From NCBI RefSeq assembly GCF_010983895.1, contig NZ_CP048836.1, forward strand, positions 992,001-1,056,000: a stretch of 64,000 nt of DNA, read 5' to 3'. The DNA is from Nitrogeniibacter mangrovi. GTDB taxonomy: Bacteria; Pseudomonadota; Gammaproteobacteria; Burkholderiales; Rhodocyclaceae. The notes beneath the pieces were generated by a model that was given only the letters and a program-made list of their open reading frames with translations, ran no database searches and had not been told where the DNA came from. Position 1 is the first letter of the stretch. Every line of letters starts with the position of its first letter. This document shows positions 42,820 through 53,656 of this stretch, piece after piece. The translations under genes and the position numbers were made by a program.

Positions 42820-44181
42820 CTATGACTTCTCCGTGTTCGAACGCTCGGCGAGGCGCTTTTCCAGGTAGTGGATGCTGGTGCCGCCTTCGAGGAAACGCGG
42901 GTCGCGCACCAGGTCGTTGTGCAGCGGGATGTTGGTCCTGATGCCCTCGACGACCGCCTCGGTCAGGGCGATCTGCATGCGCCGCATGGCCTGCTCGCGG
43001 GTGTCGCCATAGGCGATCAGCTTGCCGATCATGGAGTCGTAGTGTGGCGGCACCATATAGCCGTTGTAGGCGTGCGAATCGACCCGGATGCCGGGGCCGC
43101 CGGGCATGTGCCAGTTGGTGATGCGCCCGGGGCTGGGGGTGAATTTGTAGGCGTCCTCGGCATTGAGGCGGCATTCGACCGCATGGCCCTTGATGACGAT
43201 CTGTTTCTGGGTGAACCACAGCTTCTCGCCTGCGGCGATGCGGATCTGCGCCTGCACGATGTCGATGCCGGTCACCAGCTCGGTAACCGGATGTTCCACC
43301 TGTACCCGGGTGTTCATCTCGATGAAGTAGAACTCGCCGTTCTCGTACAGGAACTCGAAGGTACCGGCGCCGCGGTAGCCGATCTTGCGGCAGGCTTCGG
43401 CGCAGCGCTCACCGATCTTGGCGATGAGCTTGCGGTCGATGCCGGGGGCCGGGGCTTCCTCGATGACCTTCTGGTGGCGGCGCTGCATGGAGCAGTCGCG
43501 CTCGCCCAGATGGACGGCGTTGCCATGCTCGTCGGCGAGCACCTGGATCTCCACGTGGCGCGGATTCTCCAGGTACTTCTCCATGTACACCACCGGGTTG
43601 CCGAAGGCGGCCTGGGCCTCGCTGCGGGTGGTGGTGACGGCGTTGATGAGCGCCGCTTCGGTGTGCACCACGCGCATGCCGCGACCGCCACCGCCGCCGG
43701 CGGCCTTGATGATGACCGGATAGCCGACTTGGCGGGCGATCTTGACGATCTCCTTGGGGTCTTCCGGCAGCGCGCCCTCGGACCCCGGCACGCAGGGCAC
43801 GCCGGCTGCCTGCATGGCGTCCTTGGCGCTGACCTTGTCGCCCATGAGGCGGATGGTGTCGGGGCGCGGGCCGATGAACACGAAGCCGGACTGCTCGACG
43901 CGCTCGCCGAAGTCGGCGTTCTCGGACAGGAAGCCGTAGCCCGGGTGGATGGCCTCGGCGTCGGTCACCTCGGCGGCCGAGATGATCGCGGGGACGTTGA
44001 GGTAGCTCTGGGCGGAGGCGGCCGGGCCGATGCAGACCGACTCGTCGGCCAGTTTCACGTACTTGGCTTCGGTGTCGGCTTCGGAATGGACCGCCACGGT
44101 GCGGATACCCAACTCGCGGCAGGCGCGTAGCACGCGCAATGCGATTTCGCCACGGTTGGCAATGAGAATCTTGTCGAACAT
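42820..44181 (-). CDS. accC: Acetyl-CoA carboxylase, biotin carboxylase subunit
   Basis: AccC carboxylates the biotin of AccB using ATP and bicarbonate, the first half-reaction of fatty-acid synthesis. The 453-residue protein has [20 protein letters not shown], the glycine-rich ATP loop [60 protein letters not shown] (Mg ligands and catalytic residues) and [11 protein letters not shown]. It is downstream of accB with 48 bp between them. Confidence 0.97.
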   Translation of the reverse strand: MFDKILIANRGEIALRVLRACRELGIRTVAVHSEADTEAKYVKLADESVCIGPAASAQSYLNVPAIISAAEVTDAEAIHPGYGFLSENADFGERVEQSGFVFIGPRPDTIRLMGDKVSAKDAMQAAGVPCVPGSEGALPEDPKEIVKIARQVGYPVIIKAAGGGGGRGMRVVHTEAALINAVTTTRSEAQAAFGNPVVYMEKYLENPRHVEIQVLADEHGNAVHLGERDCSMQRRHQKVIEEAPAPGIDRKLIAKIGERCAEACRKIGYRGAGTFEFLYENGEFYFIEMNTRVQVEHPVTELVTGIDIVQAQIRIAAGEKLWFTQKQIVIKGHAVECRLNAEDAYKFTPSPGRITNWHMPGGPGIRVDSHAYNGYMVPPHYDSMIGKLIAYGDTREQAMRRMQIALTEAVVEGIRTNIPLHNDLVRDPRFLEGGTSIHYLEKRLAERSNTEKS

Positions 44182-44229
44182 GCCTTCAGATCCGGTGATG
44201 GATGGGGAGGGGCGCGAGGCGGGCGCGCC

Positions 44230-44676
44230 TTAGCCGATCACCATCAGGGGTTGGCCGTATTCGACCGGCTGGCCGTTCTCGACCAGGATGGCCTTGACGG
44301 TGCCCGAGACCTCGGCATCGATCTCGTTCATCAGCTTCATCGCTTCGATGATGCACAGGGCCTGGCCTTCGGAGATGCTGGTGCCGATCTCGACGAAGGG
44401 GTCAGACCCCGGCGCGGAGGCGCGGTAGAAGGTGCCGACCATGGGCGAGGTCACCACGTGGCCCGGGGGCAGGGCATCTTCTTCGGCGGCCGGCGCTTCG
44501 ACGGGGGCGGCGACCGCGGCAACCTGGGCGGCCGGCGGCGCCACCATGGCCACCGGGGCGGCGGCGGTCAGGGTCTTGGCGATACGGACCTTTTCCTCCC
44601 CTTCGGTCACCTCCAGTTCCGAGATGCCCGATTCCTGGACCAGGTCGATCAGTTTCTTCAGCTTGCGCAGATCCAT
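44230..44676 (-). CDS. accB: Biotin carboxyl carrier protein of acetyl-CoA carboxylase
   Basis: A 148-residue [27 protein letters not shown] at the N-terminus, a flexible Ala/Pro-rich linker ([22 protein letters not shown]), and the biotinyl domain ending with [17 protein letters not shown], in which Lys of EAMKLM carries biotin. ATG 44676 follows a GGAG ribosome site and is preferred over TTG 44688. It is co-directional with aroQ upstream and accC downstream. Confidence 0.96.
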   Translation of the reverse strand: MDLRKLKKLIDLVQESGISELEVTEGEEKVRIAKTLTAAAPVAMVAPPAAQVAAVAAPVEAPAAEEDALPPGHVVTSPMVGTFYRASAPGSDPFVEIGTSISEGQALCIIEAMKLMNEIDAEVSGTVKAILVENGQPVEYGQPLMVIG

Positions 44677-44717
44677 GCAGTTCTCCAAATGGTGACGCGG
44701 GCGCTTGGCGCCCGTGC

Positions 44718-45209
44718 TTATTCTTGAGTGAGCCGGTTGAGGGCGAAATCGAGGGCGGCCAGGTAGCCGTCGGCCCCCAGTCCGCAGATCACGCCCACGG
44801 CCTGATCGGAAAAATACGAATGATGGCGGAACGCCTCGCGCGCATGGATGTTGGACAGATGCACTTCCACGTACGGGATGGCGACCGCGGCCAGCGCGTC
44901 ACGCATGGCCACACTGGTGTGCGTGTACGCCGCCGGGTTGATGATGATGAAATCGACGCCCTCGGTGCCGGCGGCCTGGATGCGATCGACCAGCTCGCCC
45001 TCGTGATTGCTCTGGAAGGATTCCAGGCGCACGTCGGCACCGGCGCAGCGTTCGAGCATGTGCGCGTGGATGTCGGCGAGGGTGGTGCGGCCGTAGACGT
45101 CCGGCTCGCGGGTCCCGAGGAGATTGAGATTGGGGCCGTGCAGCACCAGTACGAGGGTGCTTTCAGTTTGAGCGCTTTGTGCCTGTTTGGAGCGTTTTTT
45201 CGGCGTCAT
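44718..45209 (-). CDS. aroQ: Type II 3-dehydroquinate dehydratase
   Basis: A 163-residue dodecameric dehydratase of the shikimate pathway. [21 protein letters not shown] contains the catalytic Arg and Tyr, [13 protein letters not shown] and [16 protein letters not shown] follow, and [21 protein letters not shown] carries the catalytic His and Arg. The N-terminus has a ~17-residue basic extension ([11 protein letters not shown]) not needed for the fold, so a later start is possible. The order aroQ-accB-accC is widespread in proteobacteria. Confidence 0.95.
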   Translation of the reverse strand: MTPKKRSKQAQSAQTESTLVLVLHGPNLNLLGTREPDVYGRTTLADIHAHMLERCAGADVRLESFQSNHEGELVDRIQAAGTEGVDFIIINPAAYTHTSVAMRDALAAVAIPYVEVHLSNIHAREAFRHHSYFSDQAVGVICGLGADGYLAALDFALNRLTQE

Positions 45210-45276
45210 GGCTGCAAGTTTGCCGCATTTCGCAGCATTTTGTCCAGTCGGGCGAAAGGCGCGCCCGGGCCGCCTC

Positions 45277-45852
45277 TCAAGGCATCAGCGCCCGGATTTT
45301 GCCCTCAAGTTCGGTTTTGCTCAAGGTGCCCAGTTTCAGGTGGCGGATGTTGCCTTCGCCGTCGAGGATGACGGTGAAGGGCAGGGCCTGGGCGCGGTTG
45401 CCCAGTTCCGCGGCCAGCTGCAGCACATTGGCTGGCGCGATCAGCAGCGGATAGGGGATGTGCATCTCGTCGCGAAACTCGGCGACGGCGTTGGGCTTGT
45501 CGACGCTCAGGCCGACGAAGGCCACGTTCTCGCCCTTCAGCGCGTTGTGCACCGCGACGAAATCGGGAATCTCGCGCCGGCACGGCGGGCACCAGGTGGC
45601 CCAGAAATTGACCACCGCCACCTTGCCGCGCAGCTCCTTGGACAGGTCGTGCTCGCCACCGTTGGCGTCGGGCAGACGCAGGGTGTAGAGCTTGCGGCCG
45701 GCCTCGGGCGCCACCGTAGTGGCATCGTCCGCCGTGGTCGAGCCGAGCGTCGGCTGCAGGACGACGCCACCGCCGCGGCTGGTCCAGTAGCCGGCGGCCG
45801 CGGCCGCGATGGCGACGAGAAGGTAGAGCAGCGGTTTGGGCAGCGATCTCAT
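45277..45852 (-). CDS. TlpA-like periplasmic thioredoxin (membrane-anchored)
   Basis: A 191-residue protein with an N-terminal membrane anchor ([16 protein letters not shown]) and a periplasmic thioredoxin fold. [21 protein letters not shown] holds the CPPC redox centre, and [17 protein letters not shown] and [14 protein letters not shown] (cis-Pro) complete it. TlpA/ResA-type proteins reduce periplasmic disulfides, often for cytochrome c maturation. It follows a hypothetical gene with a 4-nt overlap. Confidence 0.9.
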   Translation of the reverse strand: MRSLPKPLLYLLVAIAAAAAGYWTSRGGGVVLQPTLGSTTADDATTVAPEAGRKLYTLRLPDANGGEHDLSKELRGKVAVVNFWATWCPPCRREIPDFVAVHNALKGENVAFVGLSVDKPNAVAEFRDEMHIPYPLLIAPANVLQLAAELGNRAQALPFTVILDGEGNIRHLKLGTLSKTELEGKIRALMP

Positions 45853-46442
45853 GGGGTGGGCAGTCCGTCGGCAATCAGTTTCTCGACCGCCTCGAGCCGG
45901 GCGCGCTCCACACCGCCGCGGCGTTCGACACGCGACTCGTGGATGGTCACCCGGACGGGGATGTCGTCCCAGTCGAAGCAGAGGATCGCTTCCGGGGTGT
46001 CGTGGGTCAGCTTGCGCGGTTCGCGATGTTCGTAGCGCAGGTCCTGGTTGAGGAAGAAGATCTCGACGTCCTTGGCGCTGTCGGCGAAGACCTCGATGTC
46101 CACCTCGGCATAGCGGCCCGCGGTGCCTTCGAGCACCGGGCCGGTGAGGTAGGCGCGGAACGGGGACAGCATGTCCAGCACTTCGGCGGCGGCGCAGCGC
46201 ATGGCGTAGATGCGCTCGTCGTGTTCCTCGTCCTGGTAGATGGCCTGGTATTCGCGCAGCGCCGCTTCGATCTCGGCGTTGGTCGGCAGGGAGTCGGCGT
46301 CGGTGGCGCCCAGCTGGCGGGCGGCCTTGCGTTTGGCGAAGCCGAAGTCGCTGATGCCGTCCTCGGCCATCATGCGGGCGGCGGCGGCGGCAACTTCCTG
46401 GCGCAGGTGGCCGGATCGGAACCCATGGGCACGGTTAGGCAT
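45849..46442 (-). CDS. Conserved hypothetical protein
   Basis: A 197-residue soluble protein I recognise only as conserved in betaproteobacteria, with no known function. The N-terminal half is helical (LRQEVAAAAARMMAEDGISD, then FAKRKAARQLGA). The C-terminal half has FRAYLTGPVLEGTAGRYAEVDIEVFAD, where the TGPVLxGTA-V-I pattern could suggest a nucleotidyltransferase-like fold; this is a weak guess. ATG 46442 is preferred over 46457 because GGGGGA lies 7 nt before it. It is the first gene of the minus-strand run 46442 to 39382. Confidence 0.75.
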   Translation of the reverse strand: MPNRAHGFRSGHLRQEVAAAAARMMAEDGISDFGFAKRKAARQLGATDADSLPTNAEIEAALREYQAIYQDEEHDERIYAMRCAAAEVLDMLSPFRAYLTGPVLEGTAGRYAEVDIEVFADSAKDVEIFFLNQDLRYEHREPRKLTHDTPEAILCFDWDDIPVRVTIHESRVERRGGVERARLEAVEKLIADGLPTP

Positions 46443-46463
46443 GCGCTTGTCCCCCATCGCCGT

Positions 46464-46469
46464 TAAAAT
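46464..46469 (+). promoter_or_regulatory. Candidate -10 element for mpl
   Basis: TAAAAT sits 65 bp before ATG 46535 in the divergent gap between the hypothetical gene and mpl. No good -35 at 17 bp is visible (a TTGTCC at 46447 is too close). Confidence 0.35.
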
Positions 46470-46534
46470 CCGGGCCATTCTACACGGCCGCCCGAAATCC
46501 TGACGGCGGATGCGATCGTAGTAATGGAGCGTCC

Positions 46535-47878
46535 ATGCATATTCACATTCTTGGCATCTGCGGCACCTTCATGGGCGGACTGGCCCTGTTGGCGCGTGCC
46601 GCCGGTCATACGGTGACCGGCTGCGATGCCAATGTCTACCCGCCCATGAGCACGCAGCTGCAATCGCAGGGCATCGAACTGACGAGCGGTTACGACGCCG
46701 GGCAACTGGCGCTGGCGCCGGACGTGTTCGTGGTGGGCAACGCGATCTCGCGGGGCAACGAACTGCTCGAGGCGATTCTCGATGCCGGCGCGCCCTATGT
46801 GTCGGGACCGCAGTGGCTGGCCGAGCATGTGCTGCAGGGCAAGTGGGTGCTGGGGGTGGCCGGCACCCACGGCAAGACCACCACCAGCTCGATGCTGGCC
46901 TGGATGCTCGAGGACGGCGGACTCAACCCGGGCTTTCTCATCGGCGGGGTGACCGGCAACTTCGGCATCTCCGCGCGCCTGACCGATGCCCCCTTTTTCG
47001 TGATCGAGGCGGACGAATACGACACCGCCTTCTGCGACAAGCGCTCCAAGTTCGTGCACTACCGCCCGCGCACGGCCATTCTCAACAACCTGGAATTCGA
47101 CCACGCCGACATCTTCGCCGACCTGGCCGCGATCGAGACCCAGTTTCACCATCTGGTGCGCATCATGCCCGGCCAGGGGCGGATCATCGCCAATGCCCAG
47201 GCCCCGGCGCTCGACCGGGTGCTGGCGCGCGGCTGCTGGTCGGAGCTGGAGCGTTTCGGCGCCGAGGACGGCTGGAGCGCCCGACTGGACGCCGACGGCA
47301 CCGGCCACTTCCTGCGCGACGGCGAGTTGCTCGGCTCGGTCGCCATGCCCATGGCGGGGGAACACAACCTGCTCAACGCGCTGGCGGCCGTCGCCGCGGC
47401 CCGCCACGCGGGGGTGCCGCCGGCCATGGCGATCGACGCCCTGTCGCGCTTCAAGGGCGTCAAGCGCCGGCTGGAAGTGCGCGGCACGGTGGGCGGGGTG
47501 ACCGTCTATGACGACTTCGCCCATCACCCCACCGCCATCGCCCTGACCATCGACGGGCTGCGCAGGCGCGAAGCGGGCGGGCGCATCCTCGCGGTGCTCG
47601 AGCCGCGCTCCAACACCATGAAGCTGGGGGTGATGAAGGCGCAGTTGCCCGACAGCCTGCGCGGTGCGGATGCGACCTTCTGCTATGCCGGCGCGGTGGA
47701 CTGGGATGTGGCCGGTGCGCTCGCGCCGCTGGGCGCGGCCGCCCGGGTGTTCATGGACATCGATGCGCTGGTGGCGGCGCTGGTGGCCGAGGCGCGGCCG
47801 GGCGACCACGTGCTGGTGATGAGCAACGGCGGCTTCGGCGGCATCCACCAGAAGCTGCTCGACGCCCTGGCGAGCTGA
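46535..47878 (+). CDS. mpl: UDP-N-acetylmuramate:L-Ala-gamma-D-Glu-meso-DAP ligase
   Basis: Mpl recycles murein tripeptide by joining it to UDP-MurNAc. The 447-residue Mur-ligase family protein begins IHILGICGTFMGGLALLARA and has the ATP P-loop VAGTHGKTTTSSMLAWML, VIEADEYDTAFCDKRSKF, LNNLEFDHADIF, VYDDFAHHPTAIALTIDGLR and LEPRSNTMKLG. The GTFMGG start and the EADEYDTAFFDKR-type motif separate Mpl from MurC. It is monocistronic, followed by a terminator. Confidence 0.95.
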   Translation: MHIHILGICGTFMGGLALLARAAGHTVTGCDANVYPPMSTQLQSQGIELTSGYDAGQLALAPDVFVVGNAISRGNELLEAILDAGAPYVSGPQWLAEHVLQGKWVLGVAGTHGKTTTSSMLAWMLEDGGLNPGFLIGGVTGNFGISARLTDAPFFVIEADEYDTAFCDKRSKFVHYRPRTAILNNLEFDHADIFADLAAIETQFHHLVRIMPGQGRIIANAQAPALDRVLARGCWSELERFGAEDGWSARLDADGTGHFLRDGELLGSVAMPMAGEHNLLNALAAVAAARHAGVPPAMAIDALSRFKGVKRRLEVRGTVGGVTVYDDFAHHPTAIALTIDGLRRREAGGRILAVLEPRSNTMKLGVMKAQLPDSLRGADATFCYAGAVDWDVAGALAPLGAAARVFMDIDALVAALVAEARPGDHVLVMSNGGFGGIHQKLLDALAS

Positions 47879-47895
47879 CGGGCGCCGGCAACAAC

Positions 47896-47919
47896 AAGGC
47901 CGCCCTCGGGCGGCCTTTT
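47896..47919 (+). terminator. Rho-independent terminator after mpl
   Basis: A nine-pair GC-rich stem (AAGGCCGCC/GGCGGCCTT, loop CTCG-like) is followed by TTTT, 17 nt after the mpl stop. It lies in the gap between convergent mpl and dolP and could also act on the minus strand, since AAGG precedes the stem. Confidence 0.8.
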
Positions 47920-47941
47920 GTCGTCGGTGCGAAGACGCCGA

Positions 47942-49242
<1,301 letters not shown>

Positions 49243-49665
49243 TTACACTCTGGCGTCGGCGTCGAAGGCGGCGCGAATCCAGTCGGGGTGCGGGTCGTCC
49301 GGATGCTGCATCGAGATGACGTCGAAGCGGCACGGCGGCGCCCGGCGCCCGTGCCCGGCGTGTACCAGCCAGTGCCGCGCGGCGCAGATGATGCGTCGCC
49401 GCTTGGCCGGGGTCACGCTGCCCGCCGCACCGCCGTAGTCGGCGCGGCGGCGCAGGCGGACCTCGACGAACACCACCACGCGCCCGTGCCGGCAGACCAG
49501 GTCGATTTCGCCCTCGCGGCAACGGTAGTTGCGGGCCAGCGTGCGCAGGCCCTCGCGCACCAGAAAGCGCTCGGCGGCGGCTTCGGCGCGCTGGCCGTCG
49601 GCTTGCCGCGCCGGGGTGCGCGGGCGGACAATGAGCCCCTTCAACCGTTCGATCACTGCCCGCAT
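49243..49665 (-). CDS. yraN: UPF0102 nuclease-fold protein YraN
   Basis: A 140-residue protein with the UPF0102 core: GQRAEAAAERFLVREGLRTLARNYRCREGEIDLVCR and VVVFVEVRLRRRADYGGAAGSV, carrying the E-x-D ... E-V-K-like restriction-endonuclease pattern (here EIDLV and VEVRLR), then KRRRIICAARHWL. Biological function is unclear; it resembles Holliday-junction resolvases. Its ATG at 49665 shares the CATG tetranucleotide with the divergent rsmI start, so there is no intergenic DNA; the true start could lie slightly downstream. Confidence 0.85.
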   Translation of the reverse strand: MRAVIERLKGLIVRPRTPARQADGQRAEAAAERFLVREGLRTLARNYRCREGEIDLVCRHGRVVVFVEVRLRRRADYGGAAGSVTPAKRRRIICAARHWLVHAGHGRRAPPCRFDVISMQHPDDPHPDWIRAAFDADARV

Positions 49666-50530
49666 GTCCGATTCCGTCAGCCCGCTCAATACGACACCGT
49701 CATTGTATGTGGTGGCCACGCCCATGGGAAACCTGCAGGACATCACCCTGCGGGCGCTGGCGGTATTGACCGCGGTGGACGTGGTGGCGGCGGAGGACAC
49801 GCGGCACACCCAGCAGCTGCTGGCGGCGCATGGCATCGCGGCGCACCTGATGGCCGCCCATGAGCACAACGAGCAGAAGGCGGCGACACAGATCATCGCG
49901 CGCCTGGAGGCGGGCGAGCAGGTGGCCTTCGTCTCCGATGCCGGCACGCCCGGCATCTCCGATCCGGGCGCGCGGCTGGTGGCCCGGGTGCGCGAGGCGG
50001 GCTGGCCGGTGGTGCCGGTGCCGGGGCCGAGCGCGGTGGCCGCGGCGGTGTCGGTGGCGGGCCTGGAGCACGGCGGCTTCCATTTCATCGGCTTTCTGCC
50101 GTCGAAGCGCGCGGCGCGCCGCGCGCGGCTGGAGGCCTTGCGCGGCCAGGCCGATGCGCTGGTGTTCTACGAGTCGCCCCACCGCATCATCGAGTGTGTC
50201 GCCGATCTTGCCGAGGTGTTGGGGCCGGCGCGGGAGCTGGTCGTCGCCCGCGAGCTGACCAAGCGTTTCGAGCAGATCGAGCGCCTGCCGCTGGGCGAGG
50301 CCGATGCCTGGTTCGCCGCCGACGCCAACCGCCAGCGCGGGGAGTTCGTGCTCATCGTGACCGGCGCGCCGCCCGAGACCGGCCTGTCGGCAGAAGCCGA
50401 GCGCGTCCTCGGGCTGCTGCTCGAGGCGGTGCCGCTCAAGAGCGCGGCGCGTCTGGCGGCCGAGATCACCGGTGCATCCAAGAATGCGCTCTACCAGCGC
50501 GCGCTCGAACGCAAGGCGGCCGACGACTGA
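49664..50530 (+). CDS. rsmI: 16S rRNA (cytidine-1402 2'-O)-methyltransferase
   Basis: A 288-residue tetrapyrrole-methylase-fold enzyme that 2'-O-methylates C1402 in the decoding centre. [20 protein letters not shown] at the N-terminus, [66 protein letters not shown] and FYESPHRI are the signature set. The start codon overlaps that of the divergent yraN. A pyrC gene follows 47 bp later with its own -10 element. Confidence 0.95.
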   Translation: MSDSVSPLNTTPSLYVVATPMGNLQDITLRALAVLTAVDVVAAEDTRHTQQLLAAHGIAAHLMAAHEHNEQKAATQIIARLEAGEQVAFVSDAGTPGISDPGARLVARVREAGWPVVPVPGPSAVAAAVSVAGLEHGGFHFIGFLPSKRAARRARLEALRGQADALVFYESPHRIIECVADLAEVLGPARELVVARELTKRFEQIERLPLGEADAWFAADANRQRGEFVLIVTGAPPETGLSAEAERVLGLLLEAVPLKSAARLAAEITGASKNALYQRALERKAADD

Positions 50531-50543
50531 CGGGCGGGGCCGA

Positions 50544-50549
50544 TATAAT
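50544..50549 (+). promoter_or_regulatory. Candidate -10 element for pyrC
   Basis: TATAAT in the 47-bp rsmI-pyrC gap, 28 bp before the pyrC ATG (50578). No -35 match is obvious upstream, where the rsmI coding end lies. Confidence 0.45.
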
Positions 50550-50577
50550 CGCGGCCATTGCAAACCGAGGTGCATCC

Positions 50578-51612
50578 ATGCAGACGCTCACCCTCATTCG
50601 CCCCGACGACTGGCATCTTCACGTGCGCGACGGCGCCGCCATGGCCGCGGTGGTGCCCGACACCGCCCGCCGTTTCGGGCGCGCCATCATCATGCCCAAC
50701 CTCAAGCCGCCGGTGGTGACCACGGCGCAGGCGGCCGCCTATCGGCAGCGCATCCTCGATGTGGTGCCGGCGGGGCTCAAGTTCGACCCCCTGATGACGT
50801 TGTACCTCACAGACAATACCGCGCCCGACGAGATCGACCGGGCGCGCGACAGCGGCTTCGTGCACGCCGTCAAGCTCTACCCCGCCGGGGCGACCACCAA
50901 TTCGGACGCGGGCGTCACCGCCATCGACAAGGTGCGCCCGGTGCTCGAGCGCATGGAACGGACCGGCATGGTGCTGTGTGTTCATGGAGAGGTGACCCAT
51001 GGTGACGTTGATATCTTTGATCGCGAGCGCGTCTTTATCGATCGTGTGCTGGCGCCACTGGCAAAAGACCACCCGGCGCTGCGCATCGTCTTCGAGCACA
51101 TCACGACCCGTGAAGCGGCGCAGTTCGTAAGCGAGGCGCCGCAGACCGTGGGAGCGACCATCACCGCGCACCACCTGCTGCTCAACCGCAACGCGATCTT
51201 CGTCGGCGGCATCCGCCCGCATCACTACTGCCTGCCGGTGCTCAAGCGCGAGATCCATCGCGAGGCGCTGGTGGCGGCGGCCACCTCCGGCAACCCGAAG
51301 TTCTTCCTTGGCACCGATTCGGCACCCCATGCCCGTGGCGCCAAGGAGAACGCCTGCGGGTGTGCGGGCTGCTACACCGCCCATGCGGGCATCGAGCTGT
51401 ATGCCGAAGCCTTCGACACGGCCGGCGCGCTCGATCGTCTGGAAGGTTTCGCCAGCCGCTTCGGTGCCGATTTCTACGGTCTGCCGTACAACACCGACAC
51501 CATCACCCTGAGCCGCCGCGAGTGGACCGTGCCCGAGGCGGTGGATTATCTCGAGGGCGACCCGCTGGTGCCGCTGCGCGCCGGTGGTCAGATCGCCTGG
51601 CAACTGGACTGA
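50578..51612 (+). CDS. pyrC: Dihydroorotase
   Basis: PyrC closes carbamoyl aspartate to dihydroorotate in pyrimidine synthesis. The 344-residue class II enzyme has the zinc motif [34 protein letters not shown] (carboxylated Lys), [44 protein letters not shown] and [21 protein letters not shown] (catalytic Asp). Length and motifs match E. coli PyrC. A GAGG ribosome site precedes the ATG. Confidence 0.97.
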   Translation: MQTLTLIRPDDWHLHVRDGAAMAAVVPDTARRFGRAIIMPNLKPPVVTTAQAAAYRQRILDVVPAGLKFDPLMTLYLTDNTAPDEIDRARDSGFVHAVKLYPAGATTNSDAGVTAIDKVRPVLERMERTGMVLCVHGEVTHGDVDIFDRERVFIDRVLAPLAKDHPALRIVFEHITTREAAQFVSEAPQTVGATITAHHLLLNRNAIFVGGIRPHHYCLPVLKREIHREALVAAATSGNPKFFLGTDSAPHARGAKENACGCAGCYTAHAGIELYAEAFDTAGALDRLEGFASRFGADFYGLPYNTDTITLSRREWTVPEAVDYLEGDPLVPLRAGGQIAWQLD

Positions 51613-51621
51613 TCGATACGC

Positions 51622-52047
51622 ATGACACTGCTCCGCCGACTTTGCTGGATTCCCTTGCTGGCCGTGCTGCTCACCGGGTGTGAAAACTCGGGCACCGCCT
51701 ACATGATCGACGGCAAGGACCACGCGCTCATCCTGGTGCGCGAGCAGCGCTGGTTCTGGTCCGACAAGATCGACCAGGCCGTGGTCGCCTCGCGCCTGCC
51801 CGACTGCCAGCGCCGCGTCGCCATCTGGCCCGGCAACGCATCCGGCCCGCCAATGGACATCTACGAAGCCGGCTACCGCCTGTGGGCCCTGCACCAGGGC
51901 ACGCGCTGGTATCTGGCGAGCACCGACAAATGCCTGGTGCAGGACTGGAAGGACCCGCCGGCGTCGCCGCCGGGGCCTCAGGTCGGCACCTTCCTCATGC
52001 GTGACGGCACCATGACCTTCGCCCCCGCCGACACACCGGGCCGATGA
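51622..52047 (+). CDS. Small hypothetical lipoprotein
   Basis: A 141-residue protein with a lipoprotein signal peptide (LCWIPLLAVLLTGCENS, Cys ~20) and a mature domain containing HALILVREQRWFWSDKIDQAV and YLASTDKCLVQDWKDP. I do not recognise a family with known function. It lies 9 bp after pyrC and overlaps the DUF3025 gene by 4 nt, so the three are probably co-transcribed. Confidence 0.75.
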   Translation: MTLLRRLCWIPLLAVLLTGCENSGTAYMIDGKDHALILVREQRWFWSDKIDQAVVASRLPDCQRRVAIWPGNASGPPMDIYEAGYRLWALHQGTRWYLASTDKCLVQDWKDPPASPPGPQVGTFLMRDGTMTFAPADTPGR

Positions 52048-52904
52048 GCGCGGTCCCCGACTACCTGCAGCCGGCGGCGCTGGCGCGTCGTCCCCTGTAC
52101 GCGCCTCTCGCCACCCTGCTGGCGGCGTGTGGTGAGCGTCTGCCCTCGCTCATGCAGCTCAATCAGGCCATTGGTGCGGCCGGCGAGGTGCGCAGCGGCC
52201 GCGGCGTGCCGGTGCGCTTCGTGGCGCCCGGGGCGCATGAACTGCCCTATGAACATGCGGTGTTCGATGCCAGCGACGTGGAAACCCGCCCCGACAACTG
52301 GCACGACTTCTTCAACGCCCTGGTGTGGGCGGCGTTTCCGCGGGCCAAGGCCGCGCTCAACGCGCGTCACATGCATGAGCTGACTCTGGCCCGCGCCATG
52401 GGCCGGAAGGGGCGTGGCGCGGTGCGCGACGCGCTCACCCAGTTCGATGAATGCGGGCTGGTCGTGCTCGGCGCCTGCCCGGAGCTGCTCGAAGCCCTGA
52501 CGCGCCATGCCTGGGCCGAGGTGTTCTGGCACTCGCGCGCCGCGCTGCTCGACAGCACCCGCTTCATTCTCTTCGGCCATGCCAGCTACGATCAGCTGCG
52601 TACGCCGTTTCCCGGGTTGTGCGCCAAGGCGCTTTACCTGTCGGTGCCCGAGCCGGTGGTCCGGGCGCCGGTCGAGACCCAGGTCGCCCTGGTCGACACC
52701 TGGCTGGCCCGCTACCTGGGCACGGTGGACGACGCCCTGTCGCCACGCCGCTTTGCGCCCCTGCCGCTGCTGGGGATTCCCGACGTGGTGCGTGAAAATG
52801 CCCGCCGTGGCTACTACGCCGATGCCGCCCAGTTCCGTCCCTTGGGCGATCGGGCGCCGGTGCCGGTGCACGATTGGCGTCCGCGGCTGGTCGAAGCGCT
52901 ATAA
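52044..52904 (+). CDS. DUF3025-family protein
   Basis: A 286-residue protein of the DUF3025 type: ELPYEHAVFDASDVETRPDNWHDFFNALVWAAFPRAK is the recognisable core (YExRIxxTGxVxTRxxNWHDxFNALxWxxFPxxK in the family). ARHMHEL and ALTQFDECGLVV follow, with GIPDVVRENARRGYYADAAQFRP near the end. Function is unknown. Its stop codon coincides with the -10 element of rnpB. Confidence 0.8.
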   Translation: MSAVPDYLQPAALARRPLYAPLATLLAACGERLPSLMQLNQAIGAAGEVRSGRGVPVRFVAPGAHELPYEHAVFDASDVETRPDNWHDFFNALVWAAFPRAKAALNARHMHELTLARAMGRKGRGAVRDALTQFDECGLVVLGACPELLEALTRHAWAEVFWHSRAALLDSTRFILFGHASYDQLRTPFPGLCAKALYLSVPEPVVRAPVETQVALVDTWLARYLGTVDDALSPRRFAPLPLLGIPDVVRENARRGYYADAAQFRPLGDRAPVPVHDWRPRLVEAL

Positions 52905-52905
52905 T
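52900..52905 (+). promoter_or_regulatory. -10 element of rnpB, overlapping the preceding stop codon
   Basis: TATAAT overlaps the TAA stop of the DUF3025 gene. Seven bases later the RNase P RNA 5' end (GGGAAG at 52913) begins, the spacing expected for a transcription start. Confidence 0.65.
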
Positions 52906-52912
52906 CCGCGCC

Positions 52913-53373
52913 GGGAAGTTCGCCAGGCAGTCGCGACGCGCCTTGTGCGCTTCGAGGAAAGTCCGGGCCCCATAGAGCAGGATGCCGGCTAACGGCCGGG
53001 CGCCATACGCTGGAAACAGCCAAAGCGATGGAAAGTGCCGCCCGAAGGGGCGGCCCGGTGATTGCACGTGACCTGTGCCGCTTGCGGCGGGGCAACCCGA
53101 GCGTGCATCGCCTGGCAACAGAAAGGATACCGCCGACGACCACAGGTGTCGGGTAAGGGTGAAACGGTGAGGTAAGAGCTCACCGCGGACGTGGCGACAC
53201 GGACGGCACGGTAAACCCCATCCGGGGCAAGGCCAAATAGGGGGGCCATGACGTGGCTCGCGTCGCCCCCGGGTAGGCTGCATGAGCGGCATGGCAACAT
53301 GTCGCCGAGAGGAATGACTGCCCGGCGCCCGTGAGGGCGTTCGACAGAACCCGGCTTATCGGCGAACTTCCCA
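52913..53373 (+). ncRNA. rnpB: RNase P RNA (class A)
   Basis: Catalytic RNA that trims tRNA 5' leaders. The ends pair as P1 (GGGAAGTTCGCC with GGCGAACTTCCC). Conserved elements appear in order: GAGGAAAGTCCGGGC at 52954, CAGGATGCCGGCTAACGGC, GGAAAGTGCC, ACAGAAA, AGGGTGAAACGGTGAGGT with TAAGAGCTCACCG, CGGTAAACCCC, GCAAGGCCAAATAGG, GGGTAGGCTGC, GAGGAATGACTGCC and ACAGAACCCGGCTTATCGG. At ~461 nt it is longer than typical (~350-400). About 75 nt of extra hairpin sequence (roughly 53040-53115) sits between GGAAAGTGCC and ACAGAAA. Short ORFs over it are spurious. Confidence 0.95.
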
Positions 53374-53656
53374 ATTTCACGTCTCGTCCGTACGGCGGCG
53401 CCTGCCGGCGCTGTCGTGCGTGTCCACGCGTCCCGCGCCGCACTTGCCAGTGGGCTGGCCTGCCACTTTGTCCCCCGGAACGTGGTTTTGTCCCACGGCG
53501 CCCCACCACGTCGTGCGCCAAGTCCACATTTCTCATGTGGTCTCTCCTGAAGATTCCCGTTGTCATTGATTTAACGAAGAAAAGCCTTTGCCTCGAGATT
53601 GTGGCGTGGGGACGATAAGTGTCTGTGTCCATTGGCAAAACTCCCGTCTGGTCGGC
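53374..53656. other. Non-coding gap between rnpB and the mraZ promoter
   Basis: No convincing gene in about 283 bp. It holds a small perfect hairpin (CCACAT/ATGTGG with a 5-nt loop, 53524-53540) and a somewhat AT-richer part near 53550-53590. A minus-strand ATG at 53536 has AGGAGA nearby, but its frame runs antisense into rnpB and looks unlike a protein. No clear T-tailed terminator for rnpB is seen. Confidence 0.5.

Noticed and set aside
52917-53343. Several short ORFs on both strands across 52.9-53.4 kb
   Set aside because: They overlap the RNase P RNA, whose conserved elements and P1 pairing are clear.
53180-53638. Minus-strand ORF with an AGGAGA ribosome-like site before ATG 53536
   Set aside because: Its 3' half runs antisense through rnpB and the peptide is a low-complexity Arg/Gly-rich sequence without recognisable features.
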